This document shows positions 22,625 to 33,870 of a DNA stretch of 64,000 nucleotides, piece by piece; within the stretch, counting starts at the first letter, position 1; each line of letters begins with the position of its first letter. The notes below the pieces were generated by a model. The model searched no databases, had not been told where the DNA came from, and was given only the letters and a program-made list of their open reading frames with translations. This DNA is from Tetracladium setigerum (lineage: Eukaryota > Ascomycota > Leotiomycetes > Helotiales), in NCBI GenBank assembly GCA_031472005.1, contig PZJY01000001.1, positions 2,728,001-2,792,000 of the forward strand, given 5' to 3'. The position numbers and the translations under genes were made by a program.

Positions 22625-25600
22625 TTTGGCGAGAGTTTTGAGTTTTGGTAAGGAAGAGTGAAAATGATATTGTCTGGCCTGCAAAAGAGGAGAAGTATCG
22701 CCGGGAGTACTGAGTGATGAATCGCTGTTGCTTTGTTTGGGCTGATGAGAATGACTGTCGAGCTATCGAAGCTGTACTGGAGTTGATTCACACGCAAGTG
22801 ATTGGGAAATACACGCAAAGAGTAGCTGGACTCGATTGGCGGTAGGAAAGATGAGGATGAGGATAGATATTGCTTGGGGAGGAATGAATGGAATGATCTG
22901 TATCAACAGATCTAAATGAATGAACGGCAACAAACAGCGACGAAGGAGTGTCAAGTACGAGTGTACAAAGTGTGGTGGAGGACCAGAAGAGCGGCCTCTT
23001 GGGGGCAGGAAGGGGGACCTTATATTGGAAAGAGAAGAAGCGCAGATGCAGCGTTTCCCTCCAAGCATCCATCACCCATCCATTCCCTCCTTGGCTGCTA
23101 TGACCTTTGGGGGGCTGTTGGGTGGCGCTAAAAAGAGAGGCCGGACGGTGACAGCGCGCGATGCAGGGGGCGGCAACAACATTTTACCCTTTACCACACC
23201 CACCTTACGCGGAGAATTTGAACGAAGCGCATCGCCAGCGCCTTGGTTTCGGTGGGTTGCATGACAAGGGGTTTCGCTCTGGAAGTGGGAGTCTTGCTCG
23301 TTGTCAACACCATTCAGAGGTGAGGGAGTCCGCAGAAAAGAGGGCCGGTTGTTTCGTTTCTCAGCGAGGTGTTGATGTTGGGATGAACTAAGCGAACTAA
23401 GGAAACTCCTCCCCCTTTCCCTTCCTTCGCGATCCGATGCTGGGATGCTGTGGAAGTGTGTACCTTGCAGCTTTGGCACGGGAGGGCCAGGCACAACTCT
23501 CCACAAGTGCGCAAAGGCGACTGACTTAGTTGACTGACTTTACTTTTGTTGGTGGTGGAAGAGCGCCACACATCCAGAATGATCGTAGCAGATTCTATGT
23601 ACGCCAAAATGCGTACGTGGAGGCAATTCAACTGTTCATGAAGGAGGGAGGGTCTCGGATTCAACGGAGTATAAACCTAGAATCTCACTGACCCGATCCG
23701 AAGGACTCTTCTCTGGGAGGTACAGTTCAGTACATACTACTGTACGACGGGAACGGCAAGACCCAAAATATCAGTGTGTCCCGCTGTCTCTCCCCATATC
23801 AGAGGATATGGTTGGTTTTGTTTTGTCCTGTTGTTGTTTACGTCTGTTTTGTTTTGTTTTGGTTTGTTTCTCAATTTTGTTTCTTTCCTGTTGGCTCTGT
23901 TCGGCGTTTGCATTTCTCGAAGCTGCTGGCGGGGTTCCTAAAATATGGTGTTTCGAAAGAAGCATCCTCCCCCAAAAGGGGACGCTAACCGGGAAAAAAC
24001 AACCCACGCGAAAGGTGATGAACCTTGAAACATGCTTATCGTAGATCCTGGCTGGCCACATTCCCCAATGTGGGAATGTGAATATGATTGATTGTCCTTC
24101 TCCTTATCGATAGAGGGATAAGAGTGCTGCACTTCGTAAGTTCGTACAGCAGTACAGTACATGTGCAGCAAAGGGGATGTGATGCGCTGTACTGTACCCG
24201 AGACAGTGTCCAGTAACCGAGAACTAATCATGATTGTAAGTCTTACCATCGTCATAATTGATGTTGATATTGAGTGAGACATCATCTCTCTCGTCCTTCC
24301 GTCGTGAATAAAGTCGCCTGCACTTGCCCAACGGAATAATGATTCATGAGAATTGACTCTCACATCTGCATCAGTGGTGATTCTTCGAATCTTCGATCAA
24401 CTTCTAGCGAGCAGCAAAGCCCAGAGCAGAGCCAGAGTCAGGTAGGCGGAGTTGTGAGGAGAAAATCATTCAATCAATCAATCAATCACAGGGAGAATAA
24501 CACGCCCATTCCTCGGCCTCGAAGGCTGGGAAGGTCTACAGTAGCGCAAAGCAAAGAATCCCTCGTCATCATCAAGGACCCAAGGAACAGCGATTCATTC
24601 ATATTCATCCCAACCAAGAGCAGCCAAGCCAAAAAAGACCATTTGAGGACAGCGGCGCCTTGGAGAAATACCTCACTTTCTCACCTTCCCAATTTCTCAT
24701 TGGAACAAAGGCAACATCAATCCTCCATCCTTTCCAATTTCAGCATCGGTCTCACCTTCCTGACCTTGTCTTTCTGTCCGCATTCGTCTCCCCTCTCATC
24801 TTCTGTAAGTGCTGTCTGTCAGACCGACGGACGCGGTCGCTTGCGCGCTCTATTTCCTAAGTTTCCTTCTGCTTGCAAGCCTTGCATGCTCGTTTTCGTG
24901 CCGCAAAAATGGTCGGTGATGAAAAAAAAATCCTGAAACCGGCACGAAGTAACGGTGGTCCAAACTTTCCCGCACCCATCGAATGGGAGTCATTCACTCG
25001 AGTGGTACCTGCATATCGACGGGACGGGGGTCGGGAGAGGAATGAGATCCACATGGGGGCAATGGAATGCCAGTGAGGATTGAGGAACTCATGAAGGGGG
25101 GATGCCAGGAAGAGCTAGAATTCAGCCTAGGAGGACGATCGCCGAGCGGATGCCTCGCCGTTTGATGATCCCGGTGGTCCAGAATCGTTCATGGCATCTG
25201 AACCCAGCGATCCATGAATCTCGATTTCAGTGCCAACCTCCATTTTGATGGAAGGACCTTACTCAGGTAGGTTACTCGACAACGACGATGGCCTTTCTAG
25301 ACCAAAAGATCTGCGATGAAACGACAACCGGAGGATTTGACGGATGATGAAGTAACCCTCTCTCCCTCTGTGTGTCTACCGACTCTACCGACAGGTGTGT
25401 AGAGCTAGAGAAAAGTTGAGAAGAGAAATTTGCACAGAGTTTGCATGGCACATCGCTGATGGAGGGTTCGGTACATGAGGGATTGGCCTGGAGGGAAGTT
25501 ATATACTCCACCATGCTTTTCTAGTTGCATTACCAGCGAAAAAAAAAAGAGCTGAGGAATCGCAGAGTTCTGGAGACGGAGATGGGCTAACAGCAGTGCA

Positions 25601-26685
25601 TCGGGATCGAGATGAGAAAAAAGGCTGACAACGTCGTCTTACTTTGACTATTATTGCAGTGTTATTGCACTGGCAACATGTGAAAAGTCAAGTAGTCTGA
25701 ATAGTCGGATGAAAGTACAGTAGTACAACCACACATTATTGCAAGGCCCCCCAAACCCCCTGATGCAGAATCATGGCCACCTCACCTGGTGCCTTCAACA
25801 AAGGAGAGAGAAAGCACCCGGCCCAACGAAAAGAAAATGTGCATGTAATCTTGAGGTTCAGGTCGAAACAATCCGGCGTCACACAGGAGAAGCAGTACTG
25901 TATGTATGTAGTACGAGTACGTCCCACGATTACCTCGTCCTACTCCGTGAGATTTGTGCGCGCCAGATACGGCATATGAGAATTCGATATTGAAGGAAAC
26001 GATGGAAATTCCCCAGTCCATCACGGTCTAATAACCATGATTCGCTGCTATTGTGATACAGATAAGCTTCGTTATTGAAGAAACGATCTGGTACGATCTA
26101 CCTCCATATAGGAGTGAGATCCGCCAACGAGAGAGTTGAAGTGGCTTGTGAGAGAGAGCGAAACGCTCCAGGAGAGAAGACAGCATAAGATGTCAACGAT
26201 TGGCGATGGTTGAATTTCCCGCCCTTTCGTTTGGCGGGTGCAAAAAATGCTTGGGCGCTTGGGTGAGAAGACTGGAAGAGAAGAGTAAAATACCCAATTG
26301 GTCAGGTGATGTGATTGCTATTCCAGGAGCTCAGCGAAAGAGAGTGAGATGGGAATGTCTTCTTTTTATATATCCTTAGACGCCTTAAACGACGTTGAGA
26401 GCGTTTCGCCCAGCCATTTTTATTTTGATGTCCAAATAATGTTTCGTGATGATGATATTGTTTTGGATGATCTCTGGGGAAATCAATTTTGGTGGGGAGA
26501 GAGTTTGGTTTCGCTGCACCCACAACTCACCCACCCCTGAGACGATCCTCGCGATAATCGCGATAAGAAAAATCTTGAAACCCCGCTGCAATTTACCATA
26601 AACACAGCAACAACATCAACAACGACGACCTTTGTTGTGGCCCTATCTACCACTATACATTATAGAACTCCTCCTCTCCCACAAC
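22625..26685. other. 4-kb gene-free region
   Basis: No supportable gene in 4 kb between two divergent genes. It holds a (CAAT)n run at 24469-24489, TGTTTTG-rich sequence at 23817-23880, and several GTAC-palindrome motifs (near 23721, 24151, 24188 and 25715). Frames up to 196 codons (24346-24936, +) lack domain-like content. The last 350 bases are the CobW gene's promoter. A non-coding RNA or an intron-rich gene I failed to see cannot be excluded. Confidence 0.45.
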
Positions 26686-27852
26686 ATGTCTCCAATCCCC
26701 ATAACCATCGTGACCGGATTCCTCGGATCCGGTAAAACAACTCTCCTCCTCAACCTCCTCCCCCAACTACGCGCACAGAACCCGAGCTACAAACTCGCGC
26801 TCCTCAAGAACGAATTCGGCGATCTCGCAATCGACAGTCAACTCGCCTCATCCTCATCCATCTCGGGTGTGCGCGAACTGCTCAATGGCTGTATCTGCTG
26901 CAACCTCGTCGGACAGCTGGACGTTGCGCTGCGCGAACTGCAGGAGAAGGTTCAGCCGGATAGAATCGTCATTGAGACATCAGGTAGCGCGTTCCCTGCC
27001 ACGTTGGCAATGGAGGTGAATCGTCTGGCGAGAGAGACAAAGGGTCAATATGCGCTTGATGGAGTGGTGACGGTTATTGATGTCGAGAATTGGAAGGGCT
27101 ATGAGGACACGAGTTACACGGCTAAGATACAGGCGAAGTATACGGATCTGATTGTCTTTAATAAGTGGGAACTTGTGAGTGAGAGGAGGCTGGATGAGTG
27201 TTTGGATAGAGTGGGGGATCTAGAGGTCGCTGTTGCGACTGTTAAGAGTGATAAGGGAAGAGTGCCGGTTGATCTGGTGTTTGGCATTGATGGTGGTTCG
27301 GCGAGGGGGTTGGGGGAGGAGAAGATAACGAATAATGGACATGATCTTGCGCATGCAAACGGGCATAGTCATGAAAACGGTCATCATGTTCATGCGAATG
27401 GGCATGGGCATGGGCATGGCCATGAGAAGGGACATCAGAGTGAGGTCGAGGTGCTCTCAATCACTCTTGAAGCGGCGGGGGCTGATGCGAGAGTTGATTC
27501 TTCAAAGCTGGAGAAGTTGCTCCAGACTGCACCCAAGGATGAAGTCTATCGTATCAAAGCCGTGTTGGCTGCCTCTTCTCCGATAACATGCTCTGATGTC
27601 TCGCTCTCGGAAGAGAAAGCGAGCAGTGAGAGTGGGCGATATATTCTCAATTGGGCCTTTGGCAGGTGGACGAGCACGCCGATGAACAATGCAGCAGAAG
27701 AGCATGCATCCAGCAACGGAATCGTCCTCCGGATGACGATAATCCTTGCACGTTATGAAAGTAAGAAGTGGAAGAAGCGAATCGAGGCCGGTGGTTTCTT
27801 AGAGTTGCAGGGAGGAGAGCGGGGAACCCTAACGGTTGAGAAGATTGCATAG
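26686..27852 (+). CDS. CobW/ZNG1-family metal-chaperone GTPase
   Basis: Intronless, 388 aa. The ATG at 26686 is preferred to an upstream in-frame non-ATG start because it places the P-loop at the usual distance from the N-terminus. Walker A GFLGSGKT is at residues 11-18. The metal-binding CxCC motif (C69, C71, C72, within NGCICCNL) follows, then IETSG, TVIDV and the guanine-specifying FNKWE segment in place of the usual NKxD. A His/Gly-rich loop of about 35 residues (about 216-250) separates the GTPase core from the C-terminal CobW_C domain, which is typical of members that handle zinc. Family knowledge: ZNG1-type proteins pass Zn to methionine aminopeptidase; other eukaryotic members are unassigned. 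The role here is inferred, not shown. Probably cytosolic. Confidence 0.9.
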   Translation: MSPIPITIVTGFLGSGKTTLLLNLLPQLRAQNPSYKLALLKNEFGDLAIDSQLASSSSISGVRELLNGCICCNLVGQLDVALRELQEKVQPDRIVIETSGSAFPATLAMEVNRLARETKGQYALDGVVTVIDVENWKGYEDTSYTAKIQAKYTDLIVFNKWELVSERRLDECLDRVGDLEVAVATVKSDKGRVPVDLVFGIDGGSARGLGEEKITNNGHDLAHANGHSHENGHHVHANGHGHGHGHEKGHQSEVEVLSITLEAAGADARVDSSKLEKLLQTAPKDEVYRIKAVLAASSPITCSDVSLSEEKASSESGRYILNWAFGRWTSTPMNNAAEEHASSNGIVLRMTIILARYESKKWKKRIEAGGFLELQGGERGTLTVEKIA

Positions 27853-28667
27853 TCCAGGTCCAGGTCCAGGTCCAGTAGTCAAGTGTTGATGGACCGCAAA
27901 ACACCGAATAGATTTTTGGCGGGCATAGAAGGATACAAGCATAGTGGGTTGGCGTTGGGAAATAATTTTTCTCTCAAGGAAGTGTTTGTTGTGTCTCTGG
28001 AAGCTGTTTTGAATCGTCTCTCTCGCGTCTTCGACACCACTCTTCCATACCAGTCTCGTCGAGTGACGACACCCTTTAAGGTTATCAAGGTAGAGTAACT
28101 CTATTTCCCTGATTCTAATTTGATATATTTCACATTCTTATCTCACTAAGTGTTTTTTAAAGTTTTTGTTTTCAGCAAACGTCCCGAAGATTTGCAAGGA
28201 ATGTGCTCGTGCTAATCCAAGCATCCTCGCTGGCTCAACGTCCCGAGCATTTATTTCATTTCCACATTCCGGCTTCCCCTCTGTGAACGATGGAGGCTTA
28301 ACCAAACAAGCCCAATAAATCTACTTGATGTTGTTGTTGTTTGCGTTCACCAATCATCTACTTCTTGAAATACACAACAATTTTCATTCTTATCGCTGAA
28401 TTGAATGTGTTGTCCAACCTTTGTCCTCCCCCATTGTGATCCGTCACATTCTCGTTAACGCGTCACATCTTTATTTGAACCCCCCCACATTCAACGCTCT
28501 CGATTTTAGTATTTACACAAGCCTCGAAAACGGGATATCGACTTTTAAAGTTTTAGGTCTGGTATAAACCAGCTATTAATTCATTATCCGTTGCGTTCCC
28601 CCCTTCAATTGCTGTTGTTGTCCACGAATTGCATCTTCATCGTCCGAACCAATTCATTACCTCAAAA
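27853..28667. repeat. intergenic with a hexanucleotide repeat
   Basis: Begins with four near-perfect copies of CCAGGT (27853-27876) directly behind the CobW stop codon. The rest is pyrimidine-rich and includes the promoter of the following small gene. No other gene seen. Confidence 0.6.
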
Positions 28668-29323
28668 ATGGTGGCTCTCGAATATCTCACACTGTAAGTC
28701 AGCTACTCATATCAATTAGTTTCCTTGATCACAAACATACCTTGCTAACATTATCTAATAGGGTGCTTGCATCCGCCATACAAGTTAGTGGCTCTTCAAC
28801 CATATTTACTCACCTCAAAGACGATGCGACATGCGCAATTGAAAGTAACAATGCTCTGGCAATCATACCACAATCCTCCCTCTTCTCAGCACGGAGGAAA
28901 CCGGATTCAACAACCCAATTCCTCGCGCACTTTTATCCAAATTATATCGCGTCAAACGATATACCGATAGTAAAAGATCAGACTCCCATACTCGGAAAAT
29001 CAGTCGTGGAAAAGAGACATTTTACCGCGGTGTCGACATTCTACCATCCTATTTCCCGCGCCTCGGAATATCATTCTCCACGATCGACCGAAGAATCTTC
29101 TGGGTATGAGAATTTGGGAGGAAATGCACAACAACAGCTCCATGGACAGGGAGGAAAGGACGTTGTGACTTCCGGGCACCAAAACGAAGTAGATAGTAGT
29201 ATCGCAGAGATTCTGGAAGGTCTCAACATCCAAGACGGCGAAAAGCATAAAGTTTATGTCGCAGAGATCTTCATGATGGGTCTTATCGTTAGTGTTTTGG
29301 GTGTTTTTCCCTTTTTGGTGTGA
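28668..29323 (+). CDS. small protein with N-terminal signal-like and C-terminal hydrophobic segment
   Basis: Exons 28668-28693 and 28762-29323; 195 aa. The 68-nt intron has donor GTAAGT, branch GCTAAC and acceptor AATAG, so the N-terminus becomes MVALEYLTLVLASAIQVSG, which looks like a signal peptide or anchor. The middle is Ser/Gln/His-rich and polar. The last 20 residues, after a charged DGEKHKVYVAEIF stretch, are strongly hydrophobic (MMGLIVSVLGVFPFLV) and end at the stop codon, resembling a GPI-attachment or tail-anchor signal. I do not recognise a family. The gene model rests on the good splice signals and the sensible ends; expression evidence is lacking. Confidence 0.55.
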
Positions 29324-30020
29324 GCTTTTTCTTCTTCTTTTGTTGAGCTTCTCGGCTGTTTTGTGTACATGTGTGCGAGTGATTGATACTGGAGTTTTGG
29401 AGATCTTCGACCTTGGGGAGGCTTTGGGAAGGAGTAAAAGGGAGTAAAAAAGAGGAAATGGGTTGGGAACGGTAATGATATAAAATGAAAGTGAGAGAGT
29501 GTGTGTGCGCGATCGAATAAGGAGAGAGAGAACGAGACAGAGAGAACAATTGAAAATTCCAATGAGATATTCCATCATTCCAGCCCTTTCCACCTTTCGT
29601 CTCCCTCCTTCTCTTCACTTCTTCTCTCCGCCTCATTCCACATTCCCTTTCTAGTCAACTCCGGACTTAATGATCACGGAGTTCAAATAAACCCGCGATT
29701 CAATATTCCGCTTCTCTGCACATCATCCACCCGCATTATCATTTCACCCATTATTCCTTATCCCGTTGGTCAGTCAGTCAGTCAGTCAGCCAGTCAGTAA
29801 CCTAGCCGTAGTCACGCTTCCTCACGCCGCCATCACACATTTTATAAACTTTCCCTCAACAGGAAACTCAACCCCCGCCAAGCAGCTCCAAATATTCATC
29901 AACACCAAAAAAACACCCTCCAGCGACCTGCTCCCATGATACAAATTCCAATAATCAATCCACAGCGAAAAACCTTACCCATCCATGATCCATCCATCCG
30001 TTCGTTCCTTTCAATTCAAA
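29324..30020. repeat. intergenic with tetranucleotide repeat
   Basis: Purine/pyrimidine-skewed spacer with a GAGA-rich block (29481-29550) and a (CAGT)n run at 29770-29798. The minus-strand open frame 29000-29593 mostly lies antisense to the small gene. No gene can be supported. Confidence 0.5.
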
Positions 30021-30282
30021 TTACCCTATAACTATTGCGAGTTGAAACTTGTATCTCTCCCCTCGCAAATCAATTACCCTATAACTACCCCGGATTACCC
30101 TATAACTACCTCCGGATTACCCTATAACATCTCTGACATTCCCAACCCAGCGCGTTCGCTGATCTCATGGTCAAAAATAATCATGGGAGATCCACGAGGT
30201 AGGCAGGTACTTACCCCGCGATCGCAGAAGAATGCATGCGGGCAACCAAAAAACTTACCCTATAATTACCCTATAACTTTTC
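30021..30282 (+). repeat. array of six ATTACCCTATAAC-type motifs
   Basis: TTACCCTATAA occurs exactly at 30021, 30074, 30095, 30117, 30255 and 30266. Copies two to four are spaced 21-22 bases apart and followed by CTACC(T)CCGGA, giving a short tandem of that period; the last two are 11 bases apart. It lies 0.7-0.9 kb upstream of the serine dehydratase start. The TTACCC core resembles sites of Myb-type general regulatory factors such as Reb1, but that is inference only. Confidence 0.7.
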
Positions 30283-30955
30283 CCAACGGTGTTCATTTGT
30301 ATGTGTTGTTCCTTTTTGCGACTGCCGCACATACTCTCCGTGTGATGTCTACCAGGTCTCGCAGGTATCATGAGTCTTGTTTTCTGATATTCGCTTTTCC
30401 TAATGCGTATGTCGATTCCCCCCGTTGTCGTGGATGGTGAATGTTTTGTTTATCTGCTTTCGGTGTTCGGCTCCGATCGGCATTGGTGGTGATCTGTTGA
30501 ATCTTGAGGAGTTCTGTGAGATGAACTGGAACCTGCAAGGGTCAGCTTCTCGACTTTTCCTTATCGTCGGTGCCTGGCAATGCAAGCCAATCGAATCCAT
30601 GTGCTTGGCAGTATGCAAGTGTGTGTGCGCCCTTGGGTTGTTTTATTTTGGACGTCAGACGTGATCATCATCACATTTCCTCTCCACATTCTTGCCCAAG
30701 AAAAGAAGGCGAGTGGAATAGGATGGAATAGAATCCGTTGTTCCTTGATATATCCGGTAGCAATTAGTATATATCTCTTCTCCCTCCCTCCCTCTCTTTG
30801 TGTTTCTTTTTTCTTGCTTGGTTATTGCCATCCTTTTCTGATCCCTTTGGTCGTGCGAATATCTTCCTGTTCATCTTCCTTTTACAGATATACTCTTTTC
30901 CTTTGCTTTCTCCTATTCCAAATCATATACATCTCCAAATCTATCATCACTCAAT
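30283..30955. promoter_or_regulatory. upstream region of the dehydratase gene
   Basis: No coding region is convincing. The last 200 bases are rich in CTCCCTCC and TTTCTT blocks, as expected for a fungal promoter and leader. Open frames on both strands (30400-30618, 30580-31161) are featureless. Confidence 0.45.
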
Positions 30956-32098
30956 ATGGGGTCAGTAGCAGAACCAACACCCAAACCCTGGGTCCGCACA
31001 CCCTGCGTGAGGTCCAATGCCCTCTCCCGCGAAGCTGGCTGGTAAATCCCCCCCTCCCCTCAACATCTTCCAAGCACCCAATTAACACAATACCACCAGC
31101 AACGTCTACCTCAAACTCGAAAACCTCCAGCCCTCCGGCTCCTTCAAATCTCGCGGAATAGGCCATCTCCTCTCCACCGCCATCGCTACCCATGGGGTCT
31201 CCCGTCCCATGCACTTCTACTGCTCTTCTGGCGGCAACGCCGGTCTAGCATGCGTCACCGCAGCCAAAACCCTCCATAAACCGGCTACTATTGTCGTTCC
31301 TGTCTCTGCAGCTGCATTCATGGTCTCCAAGATCAAATCGCTCGGCGCCGAGGTCGTGCAAATCGGTGCCGACTGGAAAGAAGCTGATACGTACCTCCGC
31401 GAGGTGCTATTGAAGAATGATCCAGATGGAGTTTACGTGCCGCCGTTTGATCATGAGGATATCTGGGAGGGACATGGTAGTTTGGTGGAGGAGGTGGAGG
31501 AACAGATGAGTGCTGTGGAGGGCGGGTATAGTGGGATGGTTTGCAGTGTTGGAGGCGGCGGCTTGTTCATTGGCTTAATGCAGGCTTTGGAGCAGTTTGG
31601 TCGGTTGAGAGGAGGTGGGGGAAAGGGTGGCGAGGTGCGGATGTTGGCTGTGGAGACCAAAGGTGCAGATTCTCTGGCCTACAGTTTGGAGAAGAAGGAA
31701 TTGTCGAGATTGAGTGGCATTTCGAGTATCGCGCTGTCGCTGGGTGCGACACAGGTTGCTTCCAAGGCCTTTGAATGGGGCCAGAGACCGGAGGTTACTA
31801 GTAAAGTCTTGAATGATGCCGAGGCTGCGATGGGATGTGTGTACTTTGCGGATGATGAGAGGATTTTGGTGGAGCCTGCTTGTGGCGTCAGTGTGGCCAC
31901 GGCGTATAATGGAAGTTTGAGGGAGTTGTTTAAGGATGTGTCGGATGAGGAGTTCAAGAAGTTGAATGTCGTCGTCGTGGTTTGTGGGGGAGTGCAGTGA
32001 CGTTGCAGACATTGGATACTTGGAAGGTGAAGTATCAGGAGCACGAGGATGTGGTTGCGAAGTGGAGGTCGAGGAACACGACTGTTTTGGTCAAATGA
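30956..32098 (+). CDS. PLP-dependent L-serine/L-threonine dehydratase, with one frameshift
   Basis: Exons 30956-31041 and 31100-32098; 361 aa with the frame restored. It is a fold-type II PLP enzyme. PSGSFKSRG (exon 2 start) contains the Schiff-base Lys, SSGGNAGLA grips the substrate, CSVGGGGLF is the Gly-rich phosphate loop, and VCGG is the C-terminal PLP-ring site. Family members deaminate serine or threonine to pyruvate or 2-oxobutyrate plus ammonia in catabolism; cytosolic. At 31986-31990 (G5) the zero frame reaches TGA at 31998, just after VCGG. The -1 frame continues with SAVTLQTLDTWK.. to TGA at 32098, the expected family ending, so one extra G in the run repairs it. Without it, the protein would lose the last ~36 residues. 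Choice between serine and threonine cannot be made from sequence. Confidence 0.88.
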
Positions 32099-32765
32099 AT
32101 GGAAAGCGTGTTTTATGAGAACCAAGAGCTGGTTCAGTCGCGCAAGGATGGAGTCGTCCCTTAGAAAGATTTTGTGCCTTTTTTGGGTTCCTCTTTGGAG
32201 GGAAAAAAAATACGTTGATTGTCGGTTTTGATTTACGCAGGTACTCAGAAGGAGTTTAGGAGTCAATCATAATTCTAGTTCGAGAGTTATACATCTAATA
32301 GAAGTCAGGTTAGCCACCAATCTACACCATACATACCTACTTTCTGCTATGTTCGCAATGAATTATCTTTCCCTTTCAAGAATTTTGGTATTAATCACCT
32401 CACGATTTGAGCATCCAACGGGCCAAAAGCAAAAGCTCCGAATCAGATGTGAAAACACTTTGGATTAAATAGTACCTATTGTCTTTAAGATTGAACCAAT
32501 TCCTGACAAGAAAGTAGACACCCGAAATAGATTCACCTTCCTTGTCTATATCTTATTATACTAGGATGTTCAATCTCAGAAGACTTCTCATTTCGACAAA
32601 TATGACGTGGAACCAAAGTAATTGAGGTCTCTTATATATATATATATATATATAAATGATTGATTGAGTTGGTGGAGAGTTCATTGTGAGAGGGAGTGTT
32701 TGTATTGGAAATTGGAGAAGACATGTTGGTGAAAAACATACAATATTTTCCGACATCCCGGTTCT
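32099..32765. repeat. intergenic with TA microsatellite
   Basis: 3' flank of the dehydratase gene; AT-rich. A (TA)n run lies at 32633-32655. No gene seen. Confidence 0.6.
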
Positions 32766-33312
32766 CAAGATGTGAAGTGCAACGAAAAAGTTGATATTCC
32801 TCTTGTATGTCGACAATGATACGTTCCGACAGGTTCATCAACTAGATGCGAAGTGCAACAAAAACTTGATATCCTCGTGTCGAAAGCAATATTTTCCCAC
32901 CGACCTGTTGACGAAATGCAAAGAACAAAGTAATCATAAGTCGATCGATGGTTACATATCTTGGCAGTCATATTAATCAGTTTGAGCGACTCGAATCAAG
33001 AGATTTAATTCAGAGATATGCAACCAAGAGAAAAATCATGTGAACATACCGGTTGTTGACAATATTCTCTCGACCCCCCTCTCTCCTGCAACAAAAAATG
33101 AACATATTTCCTATTTAGTTAATGGGCGTTGTAAAGGGCCCGTTTGGGAAAGCGTGTCTAGAAATCATTCGATGTGCAATAAAATAAACGAATGTTTCCT
33201 TTTTGGGGTGGGCAAGTTGTTGGGAGGAAGGCGTATTGTCTGAGCATGGGAAATTCCCTATTTAGGAAAGAGAAGGGGCGATACGATGCGATGTGCAACA
33301 AAAGAAGTGCGG
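32766..33312 (-). repeat. diverged copies of the 18-kb repeat family, opposite strand
   Basis: Read on the minus strand, the core resembling TTTGTTGCACATCGCATC recurs. On the plus strand the copies are GATGTGAAGTGCAACGAAAA near 32770, GATGCGAAGTGCAACAAAAA near 32845, GATGTGCAATAAAATAAACG near 33172 and GATGCGATGTGCAACAAAAG near 33283. A CCTATTTAG(G/T) element, also seen between units at 18 kb as AAATAGGGAAATCC, accompanies them (near 33110 and 33257). Copies are fewer and more degenerate than at 18 kb. Confidence 0.6.
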
Positions 33313-33870
33313 CTTTTCTTATTTGGGTAAATGACAAGGAATGTACGATCTGTTCGTTATTGATGTGAGTACCTATTTGAGACTTAAAGGTTTGAAGCAC
33401 CTAGGCATGGGTTTGGTTCAGTCGTTTGTAAGTTAGCTTGGTGATGTTGGGATATCTTCAAGCGTTTGATATATTAGAAATGATTTGATTTGCTAATAAC
33501 AGAAACAGGATAAAAGAAGGATGAGATCTTGTTCAATAATTATGGGGATCAGATATGCCAGAGTGAATAACGAATACCTGATATTTCAACACCATGGGAT
33601 AGGTGAGAAGACGCACGTGATATGTAGATCTCGACGGTAGTGGAATGTCCTTGCACCGTGATTAATATTGCTAAGAAATTCGACAACTAGTCTTATAGAA
33701 ACGTCTGGGAATAATCATTCGTACCAAGTCCTTTCTTTTGCTATTGAAAAATCTTTGTCATCACGTGCTTTAATTGAATTCTCTATCAAAATCGTCTCTG
33801 TTTTATCTCTGTTCAATCTTCTTCACATAGAGCTACTTCCTCAACCTTAAAAAACAAGGCTACTGAAAAT
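33313..33870. other. intergenic region
   Basis: AT-rich spacer upstream of the NAT9-like gene; no gene or clear element seen. Confidence 0.5.

Noticed and set aside
24346..24936. 196-codon + strand frame in the 4-kb gap
   Set aside because: Low-complexity Ser/Gln/His composition, no domain, no splice support; likely chance.
29000..29593. 197-codon minus-strand frame
   Set aside because: Largely antisense to the small gene at 28668-29323 and to simple GAGA sequence.
30021..30282. Interpretation of TTACCCTATAA array as internal telomeric sequence or a homing-endonuclease site
   Set aside because: Fungal telomere units are TTAGGG/CCCTAA; here the unit is CCCTATAAC, and similarity to the I-SceI site is partial only.
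31978..32000. Programmed -1 frameshifting in the serine dehydratase
   Set aside because: The codon pair TGT GGG GGA cannot slip with P-site re-pairing (TGG); a missing G in the G run is simpler.
32633..32655. TA dinucleotide run as a promoter TATA element
   Set aside because: It lies in the 3' flank of the dehydratase, with no gene starting nearby; a microsatellite is enough explanation.
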